Source: Mytilus edulis (taxonomy: Eukaryota > Mollusca > Bivalvia > Mytilida > Mytilidae). From it: a stretch of DNA of 64,000 bases. Shown in pieces: positions 51,501 through 59,608 of the stretch. The DNA lies in NCBI RefSeq assembly GCF_963676685.1, contig NC_092349.1, positions 80,116,604 through 80,180,603 of the forward strand, written 5' to 3'. The stretch's first letter is position 1. Every line of letters begins with the position of its first letter. Below the pieces are notes generated by a model. The model worked only from the letters and a program-made list of their open reading frames with translations. It did no database searches and was not told the DNA's origin. Both the position numbers and the translations under genes were made by a program.

Positions 51501-53069
51501 TTTATGAATATGCTGATTGGCTGGCTCACAGAATGAATGATGCACTACAGTATAAATCATTACTATTTTCCGTTATCCTTTGATATTATATAAATGTAAA
51601 TAATTAGTGATCATGTTTTTTTTTCAGACCAAAAGTTCAAAAAAGAGTACTGCTCCCAAAGTACATTATATAAATAATCAAAATGGAATATCTATATCAG
51701 TACCAACAGGTATACAGTTTCCATTCTCTACAGAAAAAGCCAGGTAAGTGTAGCCTACTAAAAAAAAAGAAATGTACACAACACCTTTTTGCAAATGATT
51801 TGTTTACCTAATTTCCTGTGAAGAGAAATAGCATGAATATCAGTGTTCTTTCCATTAATTTCATAATACATCTGGTTAAAGAACCAGAGGAAAACACTGA
51901 TGATAATTTCAAACTGGATCTTGTCTAGTTTGTAGAGTGGTAATTAAAATAGAAAATTGTAAACCAAAAGTGCAAGAAATAATAAGTAATACAAGAAGTG
52001 CAGAGAAAATGCCTGAAATGTCCTCTGATACGGAACGTCTGGAATAAGTATGGTATCGACGAATACCCAAATTTAATGTACAAAAAAAACATGAACATGA
52101 ACAAGGCAATAGTACCAGTTTAAACATTGTAAATAAAGGTTAACTTAAATATTGTTCGGTTTTGGAGAAGTTATTGTATAATCATTAAAATTGAAATTAC
52201 AAAATCACAGGAACAATATCCATAATATTAATTAAAATCTTTAAGGTAAGTACCAACACCTCTTTGCCAAAATATACTGATATTTTAATTTTTTTTTTTA
52301 CAGAAGTCAATATAAATGGCCCACTCATTTGACAACATGGCCCATTATTTTTTAAAATGGCCCATTTAATTTATTTTTGAGGGGCCCTGGCCCCTGGGCC
52401 CAGAGTAAAAAAAACCTTCCAGATCACTGATTATGCTGATATGTTTACTGCTTTCATTTGTGAATTCATGAAAATCATTAGAATAAACTTAGTAATGTGT
52501 AACAACAATTCAACCAAACTTACACAGATATAGGATATAAAATATAAATTGTGAACATCACTAAAACATTATGTTGATAACCCACTGTGAATTCATTATT
52601 ATTTGTTGGATACCAATTTTCGTGGATTTCGTGGGTACAGGTAAACAACGAAATTAAATGTTCCAAGAATGACAAATTTTCTATAGGCTTGTATGCAGAC
52701 CTCGGCATAACCATGAAATATCCTCAAACATACAAGTTTTCCTTTATCCACGAAAATTGGAAACCCACGAAAATTGGAACCCACGAAAATTGGTCCCCAC
52801 GAAAATTGGTCCCCACGAAAATTGGTACCCACAAAAATAAATGAATCCACAGTAGTTGTTATGCTTATTCATTGTATATGATAAATTATACATAGTTGCA
52901 ATCTTTATTTTGCAGTCCTCCAAAACCAAAGACACGTTGTGGTGTAAAAGGATGTTCAAATCTAAAGAAATACTCTTGTTCCAAGACTGGTGTACCCCTG
53001 TGTAGTTTACAGTGTTATAAAACAAACATATCTGTGTGTAATAGACCAATCAAAATAGAGGTGGTATGA
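39505..53069 (+). CDS. INO80B: INO80 complex subunit B, 9 exons, 301 aa
   Basis: Exons 39505-39550, 43630-43780, 44347-44429, 45270-45418, 48545-48593, 49543-49643, 50731-50787, 51628-51743 and 52916-53069 join to 906 nt with no stop and consistent phases; all junctions are GT-AG. Seen: a Lys/His-rich run (KKHKKHKKKHKKKK) near residues 25-38, KLKLRIGGETLGTKS, an acidic Ser-rich linker, QWLDALEKGNLDD, a charged helical PAPA-1 region (about 161-212), and a HIT-type zinc finger with Cys259, 264, 272, 280 and 284 (LCSLQCYK). This order matches vertebrate INO80B (356 aa) and yeast Ies2. The protein is a nuclear subunit of the INO80 chromatin remodeller. Intron 1 carries an antisense Penelope relic; exon 3 is followed by splice-donor repeats. 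Confidence 0.96.
39640..39735 (+). repeat. Short CAAATCGGCACC repeats
   Basis: Four imperfect copies of GTCAAATCGGCACCTGGTTA-like units. A further copy (TAGTCAAATCGGCAGCC) follows the Penelope relic at 41945-41965, and inverted forms (GCCGATTTGACTT) lie at 42660-42700. The relic appears to have split this repeat. Confidence 0.6.
39736..41937 (-). mobile_element. Penelope-like retroelement relic, 5'-truncated, antisense in INO80B intron 1
   Basis: Contains the reverse transcriptase frame (below) followed, on the minus strand, by about 1.1 kb of 3' sequence. In that tail a block of about 245 bp is tandemly duplicated (GCTGAATTTATCTATG at about 40132 and 40379; AAATTGCGCGTTTGAAATTC at about 40204 and 40438). 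The 3' end (AATACTGAACTCCGAGGAAA and TCAAACGAATGGATAACAAC) recurs as a fragment at 57724-57850. The 5' end stops abruptly inside the RT N-terminal region. Confidence 0.75.
40870..41937 (-). pseudogene. Reverse transcriptase, Penelope-type (N-terminally truncated)
   Basis: A 350-residue open frame with no internal stop. Motifs in order: FDFSTLYTTIPH (RT motif 1/2 region), GIPMGTNCAPLLADLFL (template/primer grip), FRYIDDVLSI (catalytic YxDD), YPPELEIK, SASFLDL and PAYGIYISQLIRYSRAC. These are of the kind seen in Penelope-like elements. The conserved upstream N-terminal part and any GIY-YIG endonuclease at the C-terminus are missing, so it should not be able to move alone. The frame begins with a non-ATG codon continuing from flanking DNA. 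RT identity is strong; the Penelope assignment is moderate. Confidence 0.8.
42840..43370 (+). repeat. Dispersed repeat, two tandem copies of about 300 bp
   Basis: AAAGGGCAATAACTC, CAATTGACAATTTTGATCAT, TTTGCTGTTTTCAGTTTATC and CAATTCAGGGGCTAAACCC recur from about 43165 with the same order (GGGCAATACCTCC, CAATTGACAACTTTGGTC, TTTGCTGTTAACAGTTTATC, CAAATTCAGGGGCAGCAACC). It lies in INO80B intron 1. Confidence 0.75.
43630..43780 (+). CDS. INO80B: INO80B exon 2
   Basis: Acceptor ATTTTACAG, donor AAAAG|GTTTGT. Codes for DSPPGSSHKKHKKHKKKHKK through the conserved SIKLKLRIGGETLGTK. The Lys/His-rich run resembles a nuclear localisation or nucleic-acid-binding tract. Confidence 0.93.
44100..44260 (-). 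repeat. Dispersed repeat fragment in INO80B intron 2
   Basis: AAGAAGATGTGGTATGATTG followed by GACACAGAGAAATTAACAAC and CATACCGCATAGTCAGC. The same family as the segments at 8585-8770 and 49150-49300, in inverted orientation relative to the latter. Confidence 0.65.
44347..44429 (+). CDS. INO80B: INO80B exon 3 (with alternative downstream donors)
   Basis: Acceptor CATATATGCAG. Codes for SVQTINKESSDESQDQIIDV, then MNDSSAST, with donor CAACAG|GTAGGT at 44430. Its last 43 bases plus about 11 intron bases are the unit of the tandem repeat that follows, so further in-frame donors exist at 44484, 44607 and 44661. Confidence 0.85.
44387..44850 (+). repeat. 54-bp minisatellite copying INO80B exon 3 end and its splice donor
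   Basis: Units read GATCAGATTATAGATGTCAT, GAATGATTCCTCAGCATCAA, CAG|GTAGGTCACAT. Six copies are clear (unit 3 preceded by an extra 15 bp), and a decayed seventh follows to about 44850. Donor bases by unit: GTAGGT (44430), GTAGGT (44484), ATAGAA (44553, lost), GTAGGT (44607), GTAGGT (44661), TTTAGT (lost). The frame stays open to a TAG at 44732-44734. Confidence 0.9.
44937..45205 (+). repeat. 21-bp tandem array in INO80B intron 3
   Basis: About 12 units of CCTGACTTAAACAAAACAAT plus G, with GACGCAAAC and GACGTAAAC variants. Ends about 65 bp before exon 4. The minus-strand 87-aa frame is a repeat artefact. Confidence 0.9.
45270..45418 (+). CDS. INO80B: INO80B exon 4
   Basis: Acceptor TATTTGTTAG, donor AGACAG|GTACAG. 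Codes for EIKEEPTEKKPDVDTSDEEK, then QWLDALEKGNLDDSG and MLTARQ. The WLDALEKG...LDD...LTARQ block is strongly conserved in INO80B. Confidence 0.95.
45720..46424. other. INO80B intron 4, unassigned
   Basis: Less AT-rich than its surroundings. GTCTACTACGTTTG (about 46267) is an inverse of CCAAACGTAGTAGA (about 46110), suggesting a short inverted repeat. No coding call is made. Confidence 0.35.
46425..46560 (+). repeat. Dispersed repeat fragment
   Basis: AATTGAGAATGGAAATGGGG, GACAACAACCCGACCATAGA and CGGAGGCGTCCTTCAGCTGG. Same family as 3497-3600; inverted copies at 54490-54640 and 62090-62235. Confidence 0.7.
46672..46769. mobile_element. 98-bp foldback MITE
   Basis: Arms CACATGCACTTGTTTCTATC and its inverse (GATAGAAACAAGTGCCTGTG), continuing through CATAGGAAGGTCGACTATCC / GGATAATCGACCTTCCTATG with a short loop. 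CTCGTAC flanks both sides directly, extending to 8 bp with one mismatch; a Mutator-like 8-9-bp TSD is possible. Confidence 0.7.
47575..48370 (+). repeat. Dispersed repeat with four ~170-bp internal units
   Basis: Opens GCCCCGCCAAAGGCGGGTCC and closes CAGCGGGGCCCACAGAGATG. Between them, units carry TCGTGTCCGCTCTATATC, TGAGAACCGTTATGATTTCA, AACCAACACCAGAGGGTGTG, GTCAAAGGTCAAGGTCAAAA and CTTTGGTTTCAGTTGACAAC. It lies in INO80B intron 4. Confidence 0.85.
48545..48593 (+). CDS. INO80B: INO80B exon 5
   Basis: Small 49-nt exon with acceptor TTTTATTGTAG and donor TTCAG|GTATGA. Codes for RALFHGDQQELMQLPS; RAL continues the LTARQRAL motif of the family. Confidence 0.9.
48955..49300 (+). repeat. Dispersed repeat, two segments
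   Basis: 48960-49100 has GTGAGCCAAGGCTCTGTGTT and GGATGGAGAGTTGTCTCATT as at 28620. 49140-49300 has a related layout (GGGCTTTGTTTTTTGTTGAG, GTGTTATTTGGTCTCTTTTG). INO80B intron 5. Confidence 0.7.
49313..49440 (+). mobile_element. Partial copy of TACTGTGGATTCATT MITE
   Basis: TACTGTGGATTCATCG followed by ACCACTTTTCGTGGGTTTCG and a GTGAACCAT segment; the mirrored right half is missing. INO80B intron 5. Confidence 0.6.
49543..49643 (+). CDS. INO80B: INO80B exon 6 (PAPA-1 region)
   Basis: Acceptor TTATTTTACAG, donor GATAAA|GTAAGT. Codes for YRQVELTEEQMAKRQQRAKK, then RRQQAHEKREKDK, the charged helical PAPA-1-like segment that starts with the family pattern LTEE. Confidence 0.94.
50022..50285 (+). 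repeat. Dispersed repeat, 'CCCACCTACNATANTA' type, copy 1
   Basis: CCCCACCTACAATATTAGAG, GTCCGTCTGTCCCGC, AGTTTTTGGTCCAGGTAGTT, GTCCACTGAACATAGAAA and GTGATAGTGCGAGTGGGGC-like text to ACACATTCTTGTT. Copies at 57285-57572 (same strand) and 58015-58175 (inverted). INO80B intron 6. Confidence 0.8.
50731..50787 (+). CDS. INO80B: INO80B exon 7
   Basis: 57 nt, acceptor TCTAATTTCAG, donor ATGAAG|GTAATT. Codes for KQTLDRLLKKQESKNKSMK, continuing the PAPA-1 helix; the N/K-Q-T-[IL]-[DE]-R-L core is conserved. Confidence 0.93.
50889..51045 (+). mobile_element. MITE related to the GGCGGATCCAG family, copy E
   Basis: CATAGGCGGATCCAGGGGCG to CTGGATTCGCCACTG, flanked exactly by AAAGT (50884-50888, 51046-51050). 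The left end shows a doubled GGCGGATCCAGG motif and the interior differs from copies A-D, so it is a subfamily or sister family. INO80B intron 7. Confidence 0.7.
51628..51743 (+). CDS. INO80B: INO80B exon 8
   Basis: Acceptor TTTTTTTTTCAG, donor GCCAG|GTAAGT. Codes for TKSSKKSTAPKVHYINNQNG, then ISISVPTGIQFPFSTEKA, the linker before the zinc finger, where vertebrate INO80B also has a V-R/H-Y...S-x-P-x-G pattern. Confidence 0.93.
52577..52858. mobile_element. Palindromic MITE with TACTGTGGATTCATT ends, copy 2
   Basis: The left end CACTGTGAATTCATTATT and right end AATGAATCCACAGTAG are inverted. Near the right the phrase CCACGAAAATTGG occurs as four or five short tandem copies (52750-52830), expanded relative to copy 1. 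INO80B intron 8, 58 bp before exon 9. Confidence 0.8.
52916..53069 (+). CDS. INO80B: INO80B exon 9 (HIT zinc finger, stop)
   Basis: Acceptor CTTTATTTTGCAG. Codes for PPKPKTRCGVKGCSNLKKYS, then CSKTGVPLCSLQCYKTN and a short tail ending IKIEVV with TGA at 53067-53069. The cysteine spacing and LCSLQCY are the HIT-finger signature of this family. Confidence 0.96.
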
Positions 53070-54139
53070 TCGATGTTAGCTTGGAATAAGACAGCTTAAG
53101 TGATTCCAAGTTAATTGATAGATATATTGAATGAAGGAGAAAGCACTTTGTCATAAAATACTGTGTGCTCATGTAATTTTACAAATTTCAGAAGCATGTG
53201 AAATAGTTTTCTCCCCTCACTGATTTAATCCGATTAGGACATAGCAATATTAATTGAAGGACATGTTAGTGTTGGTTGCAGGACATATTTTTGTTAACAA
53301 TTGTGTTAACATGATACAAGATATTGTTAATGAACCTGCACAGTTGGACCGGAAACTGAGTGATACAAAGATAAATGATCAAATCAACTTAGTATTATTA
53401 TCAATACCACACTCAACAGAGAGAAAGTGTTGTTTAAATAAAATATACATGTAAAGTAAATTGAATGGTAGTATTCCATTTCAATTTTGAATTTGTTCTT
53501 GATCAAAAGCACAAAGAATGAGCTTAAAAGAGCTTTAAATTTTGTGTGGCCCATGAAATGGCAAAATCGGTCAAACTTGTCAATTTTCAAAATCTTGTTA
53601 GTTGTATTGATTAATAGTAGTATGAGGTTTTGCTCACAACCAATAATTATACCCCTGTTGAATAAAGTTTAGAACAAACATGATGTAGATCATTGGAACA
53701 GAAATTCTGTCACAAAGTACATCATAACAAGATGAAGCTTGGTTCCTCAAAACTATGTAACAAAATGTTACCAGTTGAAGTTATTTTAAGAAAACATCCA
53801 CACATAAGTGTAATGGCAAAATTAACAAATGGTCCAACAGACAGAGTATGGACAGAGGTAAATAGTCCCACCCCTCTTTTTGTGTTGGTAATTAGATGGT
53901 AGTCTGGTGACTATATTTTATATCTACTGTATGAGATTAACATGTAGAATTTGACATATTACACAGTGTTAGTAATCTTAAATATTTCAACAAAATCTGT
54001 AGTAATTATATTAATGATGATGTAATACATAAACAGCATTTATTCATCTTGCATTAAAGTATGATGTTTAAGCTTCACAAATGTAAATATCTCATTGAAT
54101 CTCTTGGCATCCTTTGTAAATGTCTTAACTTTTACCAAC
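53070..54139. other. INO80B 3' flank
   Basis: Contains the candidate poly(A) signal. Frames of 60-69 aa at 53254, 53487 and 53693 have no recognisable domain, splice context or conservation cue and are not called. Confidence 0.5.
53437..53442 (+). terminator. Candidate poly(A) signal of INO80B
   Basis: AATAAA 368 bp after the stop codon, the first canonical hexamer seen downstream. Cleavage position not determined. Confidence 0.4.
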
Positions 54140-55130
54140 AGTTGTCTCACCTTGACAGAGTCACAAAGCAAGACATAGATATGCTGTTTCTGTTGGTGGC
54201 ATCAGCATCATCAACAATGTATTAGCTACTGATTAGGTCTAGTTTATGGTGAACCACAAGTGGTAGATTAATCATATTTGGTATGCAGTTGTACAAGCAT
54301 TGGCACATCTCATTTCCATGGAGATTATTTGGCCATTCCCCCTCAGTCATGGTTTATTGACTGAAACTTTTGCTTATTTTAAATGTATTAGATTGTGATT
54401 AGGTAGGTTTATGGAGAACCACTAGTTTTGCTCCGTCCCATTAGTCATTGTCTATTCACTTTGAAAATTTTGCTAAGTTAACATGTATGGACATATTTGT
54501 CTAAGGGGCTAGCTGATGGACACCTCCAGGTGCCGTAGTTCTCACTGCATTGAAGACCCATTGGTGGCCTTTGGCTGTTGTCTGCTCATTGGTCGGGTTG
54601 TTGTCTCTTTAACACGTTCCCTATTTCAATTCCCAAATTTATTAGTTTGTGATTAGGTAAGTTCAATGGGAATTATCAGTGATAGGCCAATATTAATTGG
54701 TATTCAGTTGTAAAAGCATTAGCACATCTCATTTCCATGGAAAAATATTTGGGCCTGCCACCTCAGTCATGGTCTATTGACTTTGAAACTTTTGCTTAGT
54801 ATACATGTTTTAGTTTGTGATTAGATCAGTTTAAGATGAACTGCTTATGTTAAGTCAATGATATTTGATATGCAAGTTTATTGGCATTTGCAAGTATGGT
54901 TTCCATGGAGATTATATATCAACACTCCTTCTTCATGGTTCATTGACTTTGAAACTTTAATACATAGTCTATAAGTTAATCTGTGTTTAAGTTTGTTTAA
55001 AGGGGACTACTTATAAGTCAATGGTATTTGTTATGCAGTTGTATTAACATTGGCACATCTCATTTACATGAAGATTGTTTAGCCTTGTACATCAGTCATG
55101 GTTCATTGACTTTGAATATTAGCATAACTT
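54140..55130 (+). repeat. Diverged ~190-bp repeats
   Basis: Repeated phrases GATTAGGTCTAGTTTATGGT, TTGGTATGCAGTTGTACAAG, CATTGGCACATCTCATTTCC, ATGGAGATTATTTGG and CAGTCATGGTTTATTGAC recur about five times with drift; a segment of the GACAACAACCCGACC family is inserted, inverted, at about 54490-54640. A related piece lies in INO80B intron 6 at 50420-50560. Confidence 0.7.
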
Positions 55131-55189
55131 ATGCAAGATGTTTAAAGTATTGCTATGTTTGCATAATCAAAATTACACAGCTACTTTTG

Positions 55190-55335
55190 TACAAGTAATC
55201 TTGATGTACAGTTCTAAATATGAATATCAAATGTACATCTGTAAAGCTGTATATTAACTGTACAGATGTAAAGTTGTATATAAACTGTACATCTGTTAAG
55301 CTGTATTTAAACTGTACATTTTTTAATCCGTGCAT
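55190..55335 (+). repeat. ~33-bp local repeat
   Basis: AACTGTACATCTGTTAAGCT and close variants (ACTGTACAGATGTAAAGTTG) occur about four times in tandem. Confidence 0.6.
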
Positions 55336-55399
55336 AATCTAAATATATAGATTCTACCACTGCCTTTATAAGTTTATTTATAAGTAATATAAGGAAAAA

Positions 55400-57260
55400 A
55401 TTGAAATAAATTTTCACAAAATTTTCTTTTAGATACTATCTTTTAATTAAACAAGCTTCTGTCCAAGTTTGGTACAAATCCAGGATGATTTGGAAAGTTA
55501 TAAGAATTTTTAAAACTTTTACCACAGAGTGAATGTAAGGTTAACTTGCTGAATAAAGTAAGTCCATTTACAAGTAAAATACGAATAAAACAGGTTTTTT
55601 TTTTTACCAGATTTACTTCTGGATACTATCTTATGATCATAAACATGCTTCTGCCAAAGTTTGGTAGAAATCCTGGATAATTTAAGAAAGTTATAAAAAT
55701 TTACCACATTTTAGTGAATATTTGTTGACGCCGATGAAGACGACATCGACGGCGGAATGTAGGATCGCTATGTCTCGCTTTTGCGACAAAAATCGCAGGC
55801 TGGACAAAATTACCATAGCTGAATAAGTTAAGGGGGTAGACCTTGGTTCAGGGAGATAACTCTTTAAATCAGTTAAGCGTTTGTAAAAGTCAAGTTCATC
55901 AATGTATTTTAAGCATTTACCTGAAACAGATTGAAAATAATCTATGTAACCTAGAAGCTTAGAATATATTTTTAAAAAATGGTTGACACAAACATACTGA
56001 TGATTTTAAGAGTTACTTCCCTTAACCTAGGTCTACCTCCTTAAATCAAACCGACGGTAGCTTATGGTTAACTACACATAAAGACAATCACTCATACCAT
56101 AAGTATGGATTCCAGTCGTAAAATGGTCTAATATCAGTTGTGTGTCATTAAATTATAAAATGTATATATATTGATCATAAAAAAGGCCGAAGACCTATAC
56201 CTTCCGTAAGTACTGCCAAATGAAGATGACAGTATATAATAGTATTTTAAATCAGAATACAATGTTTTATGTTCCTGATGAAATTAAACATGATAGCAAA
56301 CATTATAAAAACGTATTGGAGAGCTTTTTATCACACAGTTTTATAGGAGTTGCGTTCACACGGTGTCTTCTTTTTGTCGAGCCTTCGACTTTAGTCGCAA
56401 AAGCGAGACATAGCGACCCTACATTCCGTCGGCGTCGTACACAAATGGCCACTCTGTGGTAATGTTTTTGAAATTTTAATCATTTTCTTATACTATCCTA
56501 GATTTCTGTCAAACTTGGACAAAAGCTTGTTTGTGATAATAAGATAGTATTATCCAGAAGTAAATTTTTTAAAAATAAAATTCAAATTTTCCCGTATTTT
56601 ACTTATAAATGAGGGTTTGGATGGGGTTAAATGATTAAAGAATAATGCCCTTTAAAATGAAGATTAAAGAATAACAGGCCAAAAAAATGAAGATTAGAGA
56701 AAAAAAGGGGTTAATTTGTTAAGATAAGAGAACAAAAGGGGTTAATTTTTTGAAGATTAGAGAAAAAAGGGGTGAACATTAAATGTTTACAGAATAACAG
56801 TACAACCCCCCCCCCCCCCCCCCCCCCCTCTCCCCCATCCAGACCCTCATAATTGGACTTAGTTTTTCTGTTGGCAGACATTCACTCTATCTGTGGTTAA
56901 AGTTTTAAAATTTTTAATAACTTTCTTAAACATTACTGGGTTTTTACCAAACTTGGACAGAAGCTTGATTATGGTCTTAAGATAGTATCTAGAAGTAAAT
57001 TTTGTAAAAAATAAAATCCATTTTATCCGTATTTTACTTTTAAATGGACTTAGATATTCTGCCCAGGAAACAACCAATTCACTCTGTGTTAAAGTTTATA
57101 ATAATTTTCTTATACTGTTTTGGATTTGTACCAAGCTTAGACAGAAGCTTGTTTATGTTCAAAAGCTAATATCTAGAAGGAAATTTTGTTAAAATTTTGT
57201 ACCTTTGTATCTGTATTTTACTTATAAATGGACTTAGTTTTTCTTCCAGTAAACATTACA
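55400..57260. repeat. Composite repeat region
   Basis: Units with ACTTGGACAGAAGCTTGTTT, AAGATAGTATCTAGAAGTAA and CGTATTTTACTTATAAATGG occur in both orientations. GCGAGACATAGCGACCCTAC (56400) is the inverse of TAGGATCGCTATGTCTCGCT (55760), giving a large inverted arrangement around 55740-56450. A MITE is inserted at 56609-56852. Confidence 0.65.
56609..56852. mobile_element. MITE with GGGTCTGGATGGGG-type ends, copy 2
   Basis: TGAGGGTTTGGATGGGG at the left, CCCCATCCAGACCCTCA at the right. The interior repeats AAGATTAGAGAAAAAAGGGG-like phrases and a run of more than 20 C. Family of 14049-14244. Confidence 0.7.
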
Positions 57261-57284
57261 TACAGTCTGCAGTTAAAGTTTTTA

Positions 57285-57572
57285 TGTCCCCACCTACGAT
57301 AGTAAAGGGGCTATATGTTTTCTGGTCAGTGCGTCCGTTCGTTCATCCGTCCGTCTGTCCCGCATCAGGATAAAGTTTTTGGTCTAGGTAGTTTTTGATG
57401 AAGTTGAAGTCCAATCAACTACGTATACAGACTTAGTAAACAGGTTCCCTATGATATGATATTTCTAATTTAAATGCCAATTTAGAGTTTTTACCGCAAT
57501 TTTACGGTCCACTAAACATAGAAAGTGATAGTGCGAGTGGGGCATCCGTGTACTGGTGACACATTCTTGTTA
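57285..57572 (+). repeat. Dispersed repeat, 'CCCACCTACNATANTA' type, copy 2
   Basis: Same order of phrases as 50022-50285, including GTCCGTCTGTCCCGC and GATAGTGCGAGTGGGGC. Confidence 0.8.
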
Positions 57573-57723
57573 AAACATTTATTATACTAAACTATCCTGA
57601 ATTTTTAACAAACTTGGAAGAAGCTTCTTACAATCAAAAGATTTTATTGATTTTTCCCTCATTTTTGTTGAGCCTGCGAGTAGACGAGAAACTGGGTTCT
57701 GTGGAACCCTTACGAATATTTTT

Positions 57724-57860
57724 TTTTAACAAAGTAAAATAAAAAAATACTGAACTCCAAAGAAAATTCAAAACGAAAATTCCTTTATTTAATGTCAACA
57801 TCGAAAGCTTACAAACATCAAACGAATGGAAAAAAGAACTGTCATAGTCCAGAAAATGGT
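57724..57860 (-). mobile_element. Penelope-like element 3' fragment
   Basis: AATACTGAACTCCAAAGAAA, AATTCAAAACGAAAATTCC and CATCAAACGAATGGAAAAAA match the 3' end of the element at 39736-41937, same orientation, without RT sequence. Confidence 0.65.
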
Positions 57861-58014
57861 CAGTCTTCTAACTCCTGCAAAACTTTTCAAATCAAACTGA
57901 TGCTAAATATATGATGACGAACAATCCTACACAATATGAAAGGGTTTTTTTTGCGAACTAGTTACTTTTGTGTTCCCGATTGTGTTACAAATGTCAAGCA
58001 AGAATTTGTCCATA

Positions 58015-58175
58015 GTACATTGATGCCCCACCCGTACTATCATTTTCTTTGTTCAGTGGACCGTGAAACTGGCATCAAAATCTAAATTGGAATTAAAAAC
58101 TTTAAACGAAGCGGAACAGACGGACGAACGCACAGACCTAAAAATAAAATGCCCCTATGAAGACGGGGCATAAAA
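58015..58175 (-). repeat. Dispersed repeat, 'CCCACCTACNATANTA' type, inverted partial copy
   Basis: GCCCCACCCGTACTATCATT, AGTGGACCGTGAAACTGGCA and GGAACAGACGGACGAACG are inverses of phrases in the copies at 50022 and 57285. Confidence 0.7.
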
Positions 58176-58584
58176 ATGTCACAATCCAATTTATTTGCTT
58201 CTGTACAAATCGTCGAATCAAAATGACGTTACATCATGGCAAATCTTACACGATTACAAACAAAGCTGCAAAGAATAGACCGGAATATAAATAATTGTGT
58301 TGTCCTGCATGTCATGTGCAATGGAGGTCAACAAGATTAACATTCTGTATGTGTTCCTTTTAAAGACTATATTCGTGCGTGGGGTCATACAAGTAAACAT
58401 CATGCTGACGGGATTTGTTCTGACCTTGTACAAAGCTGATTTAAAATTCACACTTAATCATTTAATCTTATGTTATGAAATGTAAAAACAAAACCTAATC
58501 CTCCCAAATACCAAACAATAAACATTGTATGTTTATTATTACATTTAATGTTTAAAGAGGTGACTGTGTGAAACTTTTTCTGAA

Positions 58585-59608
58585 ATGGCAAACTGGATGG
58601 ACGATGCCTTAACTCTTGAAAATAAAAATATAAAGAATAAAGATAAAGTGTATGATAATGTACGAAGTTCAGTGGCAAATAGGAATAAATTTATAAAATC
58701 TTATTCAAGAAAATCGAAATCACGAACGAGCGACATCGGTTACGAAGAAGACGACGAAGATTCTATTTATTCCGATACATATTCTAACAATGGAAGATCA
58801 AATGGTCGTGTTAAAGCGCCTCGCGTCCAAATTACCGATGGGCTAGAGCCATGTAGTTGTTTTCCAAAACGCAGTAATAAACACATATCTTCCATGTTAT
58901 ATGAAGGACTCGAATGTAAACACAGCGGTTTGAAGGGTGAACCTCACGCTGGGGTTTATAATTTTGCAAATGACTGGAGGAACGAATTTGAGGGACCGGA
59001 TCCAGAAGGTATTATGCCTCAAAAAACCAATTTTGTGCTTGGATATCCTAAACCTGTTAACCTGGATCCTGATACGGATTACGACGACGAGTACAGTGAA
59101 CCAGATTATAAAGATACTCGGCAAAGTGACAGGAAAACGAATCTAATTTCAAAAGAAAAGCGTGAAAGTGTGTCTAAAAAGAGCCTAAAGCCAAAAGCTA
59201 AGCCAGCGAAAGAGAAACAAGAAAAGGAAAAAGAAACTCCCTTTGGCGAACTGTTAGATTTTATGGAACAAGATGAAGAAGAGAAACCAGAATCTAGACA
59301 AGTTACGAAAGGAATGCCTATAACCCTTCCACGTATAGGATACTCCCCTCCTCCTCCACCGTCACGTGAGCGTCTATCGGCAAGATCTGTGGCACGTTCG
59401 TTACCACCGTTACCCGAAAGTCCTTTTCTGAGTCGTCAGAAAAAGACACGCACATATAAAAGTAATGCATCAGAAGTAGATGAAATAAGTGACGAAAACG
59501 ATGAGGACAATTACAGTTATGATGAAACTCAAATACAACGACAAAAACGACCAATGAAAGGTTATGATTCGTCACCTAGAAGGTTCAAAGGTCATTATTA
59601 TGATACAG
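58585..59608 (+). CDS. Uncharacterised gene exon 1
   Basis: 1024 nt, residues 1-341 plus one base. Codon composition is less AT-rich than the flanks, which supports coding. The open frame continues a little past the donor, but GTGAGT and the matching phase of exon 2 favour splicing here. Confidence 0.8.

Noticed and set aside
53254..53902. Three short plus-strand frames after INO80B
   Set aside because: They lie in the 3' flank with no domain, splice or codon-usage support.
56800..56828. Long C run (and the G run near 38823) as G-quadruplex regulators
   Set aside because: Homopolymer tracts belonging to MITE or repeat sequence and prone to length error; no evidence of function.
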